A stretch of 64,000 nt of DNA from Mycolicibacter icosiumassiliensis (lineage in GTDB: Bacteria; Actinomycetota; Actinomycetes; Mycobacteriales; Mycobacteriaceae), in the NCBI RefSeq assembly GCF_900078685.2, contig NZ_LT546166.1, forward strand, positions 2,832,810 to 2,896,809, read 5' to 3'. Of the stretch, positions 18,530 to 26,123 are shown one piece after another (within the stretch, counting starts at the first letter, position 1; each line of letters begins with the position of its first letter). The notes beneath the pieces were generated by a model. It made no database searches. It was not told the DNA's origin and saw only the letters and a program-made list of their open reading frames with translations. A program made the position numbers and the translations under genes.

Positions 18530-19474
18530 ATGTACCAGATCGCGGTAGCGCTCATCGTCGCATCGCACCTTGCGTTCGTCGGCTACGTCGTGGTCGGCGG
18601 CTTTCTCGCTGTGCGGTGGCCACGCACCCTCTGGCTGCATGGCGCGGCGACATTCTGGGCGGTGCTGATCGTCTCCGACCCAGCGCGTCTGGACTGCCCG
18701 CTGACCTGGCTGGAGCGCCGGGCGCGCGCCGCCGCCGGAATGGCCGCGCTGCCGCCGGACGGATTCATCGCCCACTATCTGGCCGGCGTGCTGTACCCGC
18801 CCGCTTGGACCACCGCAGTCGAGGCCGGGGTGCTGGTGGCGGTCCTGGGCTCCTGGGCGCTGTGTGGGCGAGAAGCGCTGCGGCGCCGACGATACTGTGG
18901 ACGCATGCGGGCGCTGGTCATCGTCGATGTGCAGAACGATTTCTGCGATGGGGGAGCGATTCCGGTGACCGGTGCTGTCACCGTCGCACAAGGGATCAGC
19001 CGTTACGTGGACAGCCCGACCGCCAAGACCCGCTACGCGCACGTGGTGGCCACTGCGGACTGGCACATCGACCCCGGCGCGCACTTCTCCGAGCATCCGG
19101 ACTACCAGGATTCCTGGCCTCCGCACTGCGTCGCGGGAAGTCCCGGGGCGCAATTTCATCCGGCACTGAGTACCGAACGGATCGAAGCGGTCTTCAAAAA
19201 GGGCGCCTACGGCGCGGGATATAGCGGCTTCGAGGGGGTCGATGACGCGGGCACCTCGCTGGGTGACTGGCTGAATCAACATGACGTGCGCAATGTCGAC
19301 GTGGTCGGTGTCGCCACCGACCACTGCGTGTGCGCCACCGCTAAAGACGCTGCCTGCAAAGGATTTTCAACTACCGTGCTGTCGCCCCTTACCGCGGGCG
19401 TGTCCGCCGAGTCGACGGCCACCGCGCTCGCGGCGATGCGCAGCGCCGGTGTCACTGTGACGGAGGAGATTTGA
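18530..19474 (+). CDS. DUF2784 membrane protein continuous in frame with PncA
   Basis: From the ATG at 18530 residues 1-125 form a small membrane protein of the DUF2784 type: helices at MYQIAVALIVASHLAFVGYV, LHGAATFWAVLIV and the EAGVLVAVLGSWALCG end. No stop codon follows. The frame runs through an Arg-rich linker into complete PncA, giving a 314-residue fusion ORF. In M. tuberculosis the equivalent small gene (Rv2044c) ends about 40 bp before pncA. A leaderless pncA start exists inside, so both a fused and a free PncA may be made. Also possible: a lost stop codon or a sequencing error. Confidence 0.6.
   Translation: MYQIAVALIVASHLAFVGYVVVGGFLAVRWPRTLWLHGAATFWAVLIVSDPARLDCPLTWLERRARAAAGMAALPPDGFIAHYLAGVLYPPAWTTAVEAGVLVAVLGSWALCGREALRRRRYCGRMRALVIVDVQNDFCDGGAIPVTGAVTVAQGISRYVDSPTAKTRYAHVVATADWHIDPGAHFSEHPDYQDSWPPHCVAGSPGAQFHPALSTERIEAVFKKGAYGAGYSGFEGVDDAGTSLGDWLNQHDVRNVDVVGVATDHCVCATAKDAACKGFSTTVLSPLTAGVSAESTATALAAMRSAGVTVTEEI
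18893..18898 (+). promoter_or_regulatory. -10 box for leaderless pncA mRNA
   Basis: TACTGT is followed by six bases and the pncA ATG, so +1 coincides with the A of ATG. M. tuberculosis pncA has TATGGT at the same place, where promoter mutations conferring pyrazinamide resistance are known (around -11/-12). Confidence 0.6.
18905..19474 (+). CDS. pncA: Nicotinamidase/pyrazinamidase PncA
   Basis: This 189-residue cysteine hydrolase converts nicotinamide to nicotinate and activates the drug pyrazinamide. The triad is Asp8, Lys99 and Cys141, corresponding to D8/K96/C138 of M. tuberculosis. The metal ligands Asp52, His54, His60 and His74 are all present. The His that is Asp in pyrazinamide-resistant M. 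bovis (position 57 there) is retained as His60, so the enzyme should be active. The start at 18905 matches the family length and a leaderless promoter. The upstream frame is continuous with DUF2784. Its stop overlaps the next ATG by one base (TGATG). Confidence 0.95.
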   Translation: MRALVIVDVQNDFCDGGAIPVTGAVTVAQGISRYVDSPTAKTRYAHVVATADWHIDPGAHFSEHPDYQDSWPPHCVAGSPGAQFHPALSTERIEAVFKKGAYGAGYSGFEGVDDAGTSLGDWLNQHDVRNVDVVGVATDHCVCATAKDAACKGFSTTVLSPLTAGVSAESTATALAAMRSAGVTVTEEI

Positions 19475-20274
19475 TGACCGACGCCAAGGCCGCGGAGCTC
19501 CTGGCCATAGTCGAGCAGTCACCGGCCGCGGCGGCCGCGCACGATCGAGCCGGCTGGGCCGGGCTGTTCAGTGCCGACGGCAGGGTTGAGGACCCGGTGG
19601 GTTCGCGCCCGCACGTCGGCCCCGATCAGATCGGCCGGTTCTACGACACGTTCATCGGTCCGCGCGACATCACCTTCCACCGCGATCTGGACATTGTGCA
19701 CGGGACGACGGTCGTGCGGGATCTGCAGCTCGAGGTCGCGATGGGACCGTCAGTGATCATGCATATTCCGGCGATCGTGCGCTATGACCTGCGCGGGTCG
19801 GCCGGTGGCTGGGAGCTGCGGCGCCTGCGTGCCTACTGGGAGCTGCCGGCCATGGTGGGCCAATTCCTCGGCAACGGTGTCGCCTCGCTACCGGCCGGGA
19901 TCGGGTTGTCCCGATCGCTGCTGCGCAATCAGCGACTGGCCGGTGCTGCCGGATTCGTCGCCGGGTTCCGCAGGCCGGGCAGCAAGGGCAAGAAGCCGGT
20001 GCACACATTCCTGGAAGCCATCGCAGCGGGCAACACTGCCACTGCCAGAAACCTGCTATCACCCAGTGCCACGGTCACTTACGGTGATGACATCGCCGTG
20101 GACCTCACTGAGCTCGGTGCACAGCTGGACGGCGCGCGCCTGACGAAGATGTTGGCCGCCGGCAACACCGTCGCGGTGTCCACCACCTCGGCGAGTCGGC
20201 GCGCTGTCCTCTTCTTCGACGTGGTCGGCCGTGGCGCGCCGATCACGGCAATCCGGTATTTCCCAGGAGCGTGA
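19474..20274 (+). CDS. SnoaL/ketosteroid-isomerase-like protein (Rv2042c-like)
   Basis: This 266-residue protein contains two SnoaL/NTF2-like cone-fold halves: residues 5-120, with AHDRAGWAGLFSADGRVEDPVGSRPHVG, and residues 165-266. It is co-transcribed with pncA, overlapping its stop by one base, with a GGAGGAG ribosome site at 19462-19468. It corresponds to Rv2042c, which also follows pncA. Catalytic function is not established for the family. Confidence 0.82.
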   Translation: MTDAKAAELLAIVEQSPAAAAAHDRAGWAGLFSADGRVEDPVGSRPHVGPDQIGRFYDTFIGPRDITFHRDLDIVHGTTVVRDLQLEVAMGPSVIMHIPAIVRYDLRGSAGGWELRRLRAYWELPAMVGQFLGNGVASLPAGIGLSRSLLRNQRLAGAAGFVAGFRRPGSKGKKPVHTFLEAIAAGNTATARNLLSPSATVTYGDDIAVDLTELGAQLDGARLTKMLAAGNTVAVSTTSASRRAVLFFDVVGRGAPITAIRYFPGA

Positions 20275-20306
20275 TCGGGCGCGCCCGCGGCGATAAACTC
20301 ACGTAC

Positions 20307-21167
20307 GTGCCGAGCTTTCGAATTGCCGAAGTCGCCGAGCTCCTCGGGGTCAGCGACGACACCGTTCGCCGATGGATCGACTCGGGTCGGCTGTCGCTGA
20401 CGACGGGCAGTGGCCCTCGCATGGTCGACGGTGCCGAGCTGGCACGGTTCGCCCAGGATCGCGCTTCCGTCGAACCGGTGTCACGCAATCCGGTGGTTGG
20501 CCAGTCGGCACGCAACCGACTGGTCGGGCTGGTCACCAAAGTCACCCGCGACACGGTGATGGCGCAGGTCGAGGTTCAGGCCGGCCCGTTCCGGTTGGTG
20601 TCGCTGGTCAGCAGGGAGGCCGCCGACGAACTGCAGCTGCAGCCCGGCAGCCTGGTGGTCGCCTCGGTCAAGGCCACCAACGTCGTCGTCGAACTGCCAC
20701 GACCGTCGCCATCAGCCACACCGACCCCGCCGCCGAATTCGGATAGGTCAGGCCAGCATCACCAACGATGCGGTCGACAGCACCAGGTAGGCGGCCGGGA
20801 ATCCGATGTTGGACAGCACCCCGGCCCGCACGTGGGTCACGACCGCCCCGATGAAGTACACGACCAGTCCGGCCGCGGCGGCGACACCGAGCAGCGGGAC
20901 TCCTGCCAGACCGGCGAGCAGGCCGGCGCCCCCGGCCAATTTCAGCCCACCCAGCAGCGGCAACCAGGACCGCGGCACGCCCACCCGGGCGGAATTTGCC
21001 AGGACGAACTGTGCCGGAATGAAGTCGGGAATCGCGATGGCGATGGTGGTGACCGCGGTTACCGCGACGGTCACCAGATAGATCGTCTGTACGCTCATGA
21101 TGTTGCTCTTCCTGTCGTCGATGGATATGGCTCTGTCCCTGTGACGACTCCCGAACGGGAAAGGTGA
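20307..21167 (+). CDS. Molybdopterin-binding (Mop/TOBE) protein with MerR-like helix-turn-helix; aberrant 3' end
   Basis: From the GTG at 20307 residues 1-50 form a helix-turn-helix (FRIAEVAELLGVSDDTVRRWIDSG), and residues about 70-132 form a TOBE/Mop domain (ARNRLVGLVTKVTRDTVMAQVEVQAGPFRLVSLVS...). Related proteins end about here, near 130-140 residues. Here the frame stays open for another 150 codons to 21167, antisense to doxX, coding for His/Gln/Gly-rich sequence that does not look like protein. A one-base shift near 20700 would give a stop at 20744-20746. TAAACT (20294-20299) suggests a leaderless start. It probably binds molybdate or the cofactor. Confidence 0.6.
   Translation: MPSFRIAEVAELLGVSDDTVRRWIDSGRLSLTTGSGPRMVDGAELARFAQDRASVEPVSRNPVVGQSARNRLVGLVTKVTRDTVMAQVEVQAGPFRLVSLVSREAADELQLQPGSLVVASVKATNVVVELPRPSPSATPTPPPNSDRSGQHHQRCGRQHQVGGRESDVGQHPGPHVGHDRPDEVHDQSGRGGDTEQRDSCQTGEQAGAPGQFQPTQQRQPGPRHAHPGGICQDELCRNEVGNRDGDGGDRGYRDGHQIDRLYAHDVALPVVDGYGSVPVTTPERER
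20748..21098 (-). CDS. DoxX family membrane protein
   Basis: This 116-residue protein has four hydrophobic helices (TIYLVTVAVTAVTTIAIAIPDF, WLPLLGGLKLAGGAGLLAGLAG, AAAAGLVVYFIGAVVTHV, FPAAYLVLSTASLVML) typical of DoxX-like proteins. The start is the ATG at 21098 with an AGGAAGAG ribosome site; a longer frame upstream overlaps the promoter. It is divergent from an ECF41-like sigma factor and has a promoter fitting that class, so it is likely that sigma factor's target. Confidence 0.83.
   Translation of the reverse strand: MSVQTIYLVTVAVTAVTTIAIAIPDFIPAQFVLANSARVGVPRSWLPLLGGLKLAGGAGLLAGLAGVPLLGVAAAAGLVVYFIGAVVTHVRAGVLSNIGFPAAYLVLSTASLVMLA
21120..21160 (-). promoter_or_regulatory. Candidate ECF41-type promoter of doxX with adjacent inverted repeat
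   Basis: On the minus strand CGTCACA (21146-21140), a 16-bp spacer and CATC (21123-21120) lie just upstream of doxX. The published ECF41 target pattern, from memory, is TGTCACA-N16-CGTC; this copy differs at two positions. A TCCCG-AA-CGGGA inverted repeat (21149-21160) sits between it and the sigma gene. Confidence 0.45.
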
Positions 21168-21170
21168 CCC

Positions 21171-22070
21171 ATGGGCAACACCGACGTTTTGGCCCAACGG
21201 TTCGAGAACCACCGCCGGCAGCTGCATTCAGTGGCGTTTCATCTGCTCGGCTCGACGGCAGACGCCGACGATGCCGTCCAATCAGCCTGGCTGAAGGCCA
21301 GCGGTGCCGATTTCGCCGCGGTGGACAATCTGCCCGGATGGCTTACCACCATCACCGCACGCGTAGCCATCGACCAGCTGCGGGCACGCGCGCGGCGCAG
21401 CGAACAAGCACTGTCGGATTCACCCGAGTTGGACGGCAGCCCGGCCTTGGCCGTACCGGCCGCTGACGAGGAGGTGCTGCGCTCCGAGGCGGTCAGCCGC
21501 GCGCTGCTGGTGGTGCTGGACCGGTTGTCGCCGGCACAGCGCGTTGCCTTCGTCCTGCACGACGTGTTCGACGTGCCGTTCGAGCAGGTCGGCGGGGTAC
21601 TGGATCGCTCGCCGGACGCCGCCAAGAAGCTGGCCAGCCGCGCCCGGGCCCGACTGCAGGCCGGTCCGGCCCAGCAACCGCGACGTCGCGCCGAACATCT
21701 CGAGATCGTGAACGCGTTCCTGGCCGCCTCGCGCGGCGGCGACATCCCCACCTTGCTGGAGTTGTTGGCGCCCGACGTCGTGCGACGGGTCGATCCCGTG
21801 CTGATACCTGCCGGCGTGCCCACCGAGATCCGCGGCGCGAACGATGTCGCCACCGAGACGCGGCGTTTCACCCGGCGCGCACGGGCCGGTGCGGTGCTGC
21901 TCATCGACGGCATCCCGGGCATCGCGATCGCGCCCGCAGGTCGCCTGCTGGCCCTGTTGCGCATCGGAATCGGCGACGACGGGCGCATCCACACCATCGA
22001 TATCGCGGGCGACGCCGAGCGGTTGCGCACCGCGACGCTGCAACTCCCGGGGACCGTCGAGCCTCGCTGA
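21171..22070 (+). CDS. ECF sigma factor with C-terminal SnoaL-like domain (ECF41/SigJ type)
   Basis: This 299-residue protein has sigma region 2 (residues 8-75, LHSVAFHLLGSTADADDAVQSAWLK), sigma region 4 (about 112-160, LDRLSPAQRVAFVLHDVFDVPFEQVGGVLDRSPDAAKKLASRARARL) and a C-terminal SnoaL/NTF2-like domain (about 172-290). The C-terminal domain normally controls activity in place of an anti-sigma factor. It is divergent from doxX, the probable target gene. Confidence 0.85.
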   Translation: MGNTDVLAQRFENHRRQLHSVAFHLLGSTADADDAVQSAWLKASGADFAAVDNLPGWLTTITARVAIDQLRARARRSEQALSDSPELDGSPALAVPAADEEVLRSEAVSRALLVVLDRLSPAQRVAFVLHDVFDVPFEQVGGVLDRSPDAAKKLASRARARLQAGPAQQPRRRAEHLEIVNAFLAASRGGDIPTLLELLAPDVVRRVDPVLIPAGVPTEIRGANDVATETRRFTRRARAGAVLLIDGIPGIAIAPAGRLLALLRIGIGDDGRIHTIDIAGDAERLRTATLQLPGTVEPR

Positions 22071-22126
22071 ACCGTGGGGTTCTGCTTTGATGGGTCACGC
22101 GAACCGATCTGTGAGGGGGACGTCCG

Positions 22127-22855
22127 GTGCCAGACGAAACGACGGCCGACGAGGCCAAGCCGCCCGTCGCGGTGACAGCGCGCGGCATCACGATGACCGG
22201 GCCGTGGGGGCGCGTCTTCGGACCGCTCGATCTGGACATCCCGGCCGGCGGCACCACCGTGCTGGTCGGCCCGCCCGGATCGGGCCGCACCGCCCTGATG
22301 ATGAACCTGGCGGGCCGGATGAAGCCGTCGTCGGGCACACTCACCGTGCTCGGGCGCAGCAAGGCCCGCGACATCTTCGACGTCGCTGCCCTGGCCGGAA
22401 TCGAACAGATCGATGCGATTTACGAGTCGGTGACGGTCGCAGACCTGATCACTGAACAGATCCGCTGGGACGCCCCGTGGTACCAGTTGATTCGCCGCGC
22501 CGGTGACGCCGAACGCGACGCGATCTGCGGGCCGGTCTTCGGCGACCTGCCGGTACCCCAACTGCACGACTACGTCGAGCACCTCGACGAAATGACCGGA
22601 TTGTTGCTGCGTATCGCGCTGGCCAACACCGCACGTCCACCGCTGCTGGTGGTCGGCAGCATCGACGAAATTAAGAACAGCCGCGATCGCGCCATCCTGC
22701 TGACGCGGCTGGTTGCGCTGGGGGAGCAGCAGACCGTGATCACGTCGTCTGCCAACCCGATTCCCGACGGGTTCGGACTCGCCGGGCAGATCACCGTCGA
22801 CCGTTTGGAGCGTGCCGAGCTCGTTCCCGGCCGACACGAGAAGGGGAACCGCTGA
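22127..22855 (+). CDS. ABC-type ATP-binding protein with degenerate motifs
   Basis: This 242-residue protein has an ABC ATPase outline: an A-loop region, and a Walker A at residues 48-55 reading GPPGSGRT, with Arg54 where Lys is expected. The place of the signature LSGGQ (about 152-158) reads HLDEMTG. The Walker B strand LLVVGSIDE lacks the normal Asp-Glu ending. ATP hydrolysis is therefore doubtful; a regulatory or structural role is possible. It ends two bases before the YhgE/Pip gene, so it is almost certainly its partner. The start is a GTG. Confidence 0.75.
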   Translation: MPDETTADEAKPPVAVTARGITMTGPWGRVFGPLDLDIPAGGTTVLVGPPGSGRTALMMNLAGRMKPSSGTLTVLGRSKARDIFDVAALAGIEQIDAIYESVTVADLITEQIRWDAPWYQLIRRAGDAERDAICGPVFGDLPVPQLHDYVEHLDEMTGLLLRIALANTARPPLLVVGSIDEIKNSRDRAILLTRLVALGEQQTVITSSANPIPDGFGLAGQITVDRLERAELVPGRHEKGNR

Positions 22856-22857
22856 CC

Positions 22858-24771
22858 ATGCTCGCCGGAATGTCGCTGGGAACCGACCTCAAACGCTACT
22901 CGCGGGGCACCATGCCGCGCCTGGCCCTGATCACCATCATCGTGCTGCCGCTGCTATACGGCGCAATGTATCTGTGGGCGTTCTGGAATCCGTTCGCCGC
23001 CATCGACAAGATCCCGGTCGCCCTGGTCAACGAGGACACCGGCGCCGTGGTCTCGGGTGAACAGTTACATGCCGGTGACGAGGTCACCCGCGCGCTGGTC
23101 GACTCCAAGCAGCTCGATCTGCACCAGGTATCGGAAAGCGAAGCCACTAAAGGGGTTTCCGACGGAACGTACTATTTCTCGATCACCCTGCCGTCCGACT
23201 TCAGCACGGCAGTGGTGTCCCCGGCGGGCCCGAACCCGCAGAAAGCGCAGATTCAGTTCCGGTTCAACGACGCGAACAACTACCTGGCCTCGGTGATGGG
23301 GCAGAATGCCGCCCGCGAGGTGCTCAACGAGGTGAGCGCCAAGGTCGGCCAACAGGTGATCGGTACCGCGCTGACCCAGGTAACCGATGAGGTCAAGAAG
23401 GCGGCGGACGGAGCAAGCCAGCTCTCGGACGGCTCAAAAACGTTGGCCGACAATATGGGTACGGCCCGTGATGGGTCGGCGGCGCTCGCCGACGGAATCC
23501 GCCAGCTGTCCCACGGTGTGCAACAGGCCACCGATCCGCTGCTCAAGGTGACCGATGACCTCGCCACCATGGGCTTCGACCCGAATGCCGCCGGCGCGGC
23601 CGCCGCCAGCCTCGGCGGGAACCTCAAGACGGTCAGTGACCGGATCGCGTCGCTCAACGTCAACTATCAGCAGGCCGCCGGGATCGTCAACCAGGTGGTA
23701 GACGCATTGCGCGGCAACCCCGACCCGGCGGTGCGCGGGCTCGGTGACACCCTCGCCGGCGCCCAGCGCCTGCTCGACGTCGAGGGACTGGACCCGGCCA
23801 CCGACGAGGGCCTGGCGAAACTGCGCGCCGACACCCAACAGCTGGAGAACGATCTGGCCAACCCGGGCAGCGGGCTGCGCACGTTTATGACCCACGCCCT
23901 CGACGGCGGTCTGCGATCCGATGTGGTCGCGCTGCGCGACGGCGCCACCGCACTGGTAGCCGGGGCGAACCAGCTCAGCGACGGCCTGGTCCAACTGACC
24001 GACGGCAGCAATCAGCTCAAGGACGGCGCCGCCCAGCTGGCGTCGGGCCTGGGTGAGGCCGACCAGCGGGCCTCGACCATCACCGACCAACAACGTGTCG
24101 AGGTGTCGGCAATCCTGGCCAGCCCGGTCGGGGTGGATATGGACTTCACCCATCACGCCGCCACCTTCGGCACCGGGTTTGCGCCGTTCTTTCTGCCGCT
24201 GGCATTGTTCATCGGCTCGTTGATCGTGTGGATGTTGTTGACCCCGCTGCAGACTCGCGCCATCGTCAACGGCCTGGGCGCACTGCGAGTGGTCCTCGCG
24301 TCGTACTGGCCGGCCTTACTGCTGGGGGTGTGCCAGGTCTTGCTGATGTACACGGTGGTGCACTTCGGGGTGGGGCTTCAGGCGCGACACGCCTTAGGCA
24401 TGGTCGCGTTCTTGGCGTTGATCGCCGCCTCATTCCTGGCGATGATCCAAGCGTTCAACGCCGTGCTCGGGGTGGCCGTTGGCCGGGTGTTCACCCTGGC
24501 GTTCCTGATGTTCCAGCTGGTGTCCTCCGGCGGGGTGTATCCGGTGGAGACGACCGCGAAACCGTTCCAGATATTGCATCCCTACGACCCGATGACCTAC
24601 GCCGTCAACGGGTTACGCCAGCTGACTGTCGGCGGCGTCGACGAGCGACTGTGGACGTCGGTGGCGGTTCTGGCCGGGATCCTGGTGGTGTCGCTCATTG
24701 CCAGCTCCTGGGCTGCGCGGCGAGACCGTCAGTACACCCTCGAACGCCTCTACCCGCCGATCGAAGTCTGA
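22858..24771 (+). CDS. YhgE/Pip domain membrane protein (ABC-2 permease-like)
   Basis: This is a 637-residue protein. One N-terminal helix (TMPRLALITIIVLPLLYGAMYLWAF) is followed by a large extracytoplasmic domain (about residues 45-420). That domain has repeated heptads of the kind DGASQLSDGSKTLADN, ANQLSDGLVQLTDGSNQLKDGAAQL. Five C-terminal helices complete the ABC-2 membrane domain. The family includes the phage receptor Pip and relatives of ESX/T7SS accessory proteins such as EsaA. The substrate is unknown. It is coupled to the degenerate ATPase upstream. Confidence 0.85.
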   Translation: MLAGMSLGTDLKRYSRGTMPRLALITIIVLPLLYGAMYLWAFWNPFAAIDKIPVALVNEDTGAVVSGEQLHAGDEVTRALVDSKQLDLHQVSESEATKGVSDGTYYFSITLPSDFSTAVVSPAGPNPQKAQIQFRFNDANNYLASVMGQNAAREVLNEVSAKVGQQVIGTALTQVTDEVKKAADGASQLSDGSKTLADNMGTARDGSAALADGIRQLSHGVQQATDPLLKVTDDLATMGFDPNAAGAAAASLGGNLKTVSDRIASLNVNYQQAAGIVNQVVDALRGNPDPAVRGLGDTLAGAQRLLDVEGLDPATDEGLAKLRADTQQLENDLANPGSGLRTFMTHALDGGLRSDVVALRDGATALVAGANQLSDGLVQLTDGSNQLKDGAAQLASGLGEADQRASTITDQQRVEVSAILASPVGVDMDFTHHAATFGTGFAPFFLPLALFIGSLIVWMLLTPLQTRAIVNGLGALRVVLASYWPALLLGVCQVLLMYTVVHFGVGLQARHALGMVAFLALIAASFLAMIQAFNAVLGVAVGRVFTLAFLMFQLVSSGGVYPVETTAKPFQILHPYDPMTYAVNGLRQLTVGGVDERLWTSVAVLAGILVVSLIASSWAARRDRQYTLERLYPPIEV

Positions 24772-24782
24772 CGGTTTCGCAG

Positions 24783-26123
24783 GTGCTGGCCTCCGGTGCA
24801 CAATCGCTCACGCGACGAAGCGTGCTGCGCGGCGCCGGAGTGATCGGGGCAGCCGCACTGTTGCCCACGACGTCGGCCTGCGGCAGCGACGACGACGCAC
24901 TGACCTTCTTCTTCGCGGCCAACCCCGAAGAGGCTGACGCTCGAATGCGGATCGTCAACGCGTTTCAGCGCGAACACCCCGACATTCGGGTACGCACGAT
25001 TCTGGCCGGCGGCGACCCGACCCAGCAGATGTCGACGTTCTGCGCCGGCGGGAAATGCCCGGATGTGCTGATGGCGTGGGAGTTCAACTACGCCGGGCTT
25101 GCCGACCGCGGCGTGCTGGCAGACCTGAACACCCTGCTGGATCGGGATCGGCAGTTCGCGGCGACGTTGCGCACCGATAGCATCCCCGCGCTCTATGAGA
25201 CGTTCGGCTTCAACGGGGGCCAGTACGCGTTCCCGGAGCAGTGGTCGGGTGCGTTCCTGTTCTACAACACCAGGATCTTCGCCGAGGCCGGTGTGGCGCC
25301 ACCGCCGGGCCGCTGGGATACGCCCTGGACGTTCGACGAATTCCTCGACACCGCTGCCGCGCTGACCCGACGGTCCGGCAACGGCCGAGTCACCCAGTGG
25401 GGCTTCGTCGACACCTGGTCGCCGCCGTATTCCGCCGCACTGTTCGGCATGAATAACGGGGTGCCCTGGGCGGTGCCGCGAGTCAACCCGACCCACCTGA
25501 ACTTCGACAACGACGACTTTCTCGCCGGCATCCAGTTCTACGCCGACCTGGCCAACGTGCATCGCGTGGCGCCCGCCGCAGCGGACACCCAGTCGATCTC
25601 CACGATGGGCCTGTTCACCGCGGGCAACGCGGCGATGGCCCTGGGCGGGCACTGGCGTTACCAGACCTTCGTCCAAGCCGACGAGCTGGATTTCGACGTG
25701 GCGGTGCTGCCGACTGGACCGGCTGCCGCGGCCAAGGGCATGGCGGCTCAATCCGCCATCGGCAGCACCGGTCTGGCTATCGCCGCCGACAGTCGCCACC
25801 GGGAACAGGCCTGGGAATTCCTCAAATTCGCGGCGGGGCCGGTGGGGCAGTCGCTGATCGGGGAGTCCGGGCTGTTCGTACCGGTGCTGCGCTCGGCGAT
25901 CGCCGCACCCGGATTCACCCTCGCCCACACCGGGATCCGCAACCTTGCGGTGCTGACCGGCGGTCCGGCGCATTCCGAAGGACTGCCGATCTCCCCGGAC
26001 TGGCAGAAAGTCCACGCCCTGATGGACCGCGCCATCGGCCCGGTACTGCGCGGCAAACGGCCCGCGGCGACGCTGAAGACCGGGCTGTCACCGCAGATCG
26101 ACGAAGTGTTGGCCACCGCATGA
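24783..26123 (+). CDS. Sugar ABC transporter substrate-binding lipoprotein (Rv2041c-like)
   Basis: This is a 446-residue protein from the GTG at 24783. It has a twin-arginine signal (TRRSVLRGAGVIGAA) and a lipobox-like end at SACG. The mature part is a family 1 solute-binding protein starting DALTFFFAANPEEADARMRIV, with the segment YAFPEQWSGAFLFYNTRIF. It closely resembles Rv2041c. It should capture a sugar in the periplasm and deliver it to the two permeases whose genes follow at 4-bp overlaps. The frame stays open far upstream inside yhgE, which is not coding for this protein. Confidence 0.9.
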   Translation: MLASGAQSLTRRSVLRGAGVIGAAALLPTTSACGSDDDALTFFFAANPEEADARMRIVNAFQREHPDIRVRTILAGGDPTQQMSTFCAGGKCPDVLMAWEFNYAGLADRGVLADLNTLLDRDRQFAATLRTDSIPALYETFGFNGGQYAFPEQWSGAFLFYNTRIFAEAGVAPPPGRWDTPWTFDEFLDTAAALTRRSGNGRVTQWGFVDTWSPPYSAALFGMNNGVPWAVPRVNPTHLNFDNDDFLAGIQFYADLANVHRVAPAAADTQSISTMGLFTAGNAAMALGGHWRYQTFVQADELDFDVAVLPTGPAAAAKGMAAQSAIGSTGLAIAADSRHREQAWEFLKFAAGPVGQSLIGESGLFVPVLRSAIAAPGFTLAHTGIRNLAVLTGGPAHSEGLPISPDWQKVHALMDRAIGPVLRGKRPAATLKTGLSPQIDEVLATA

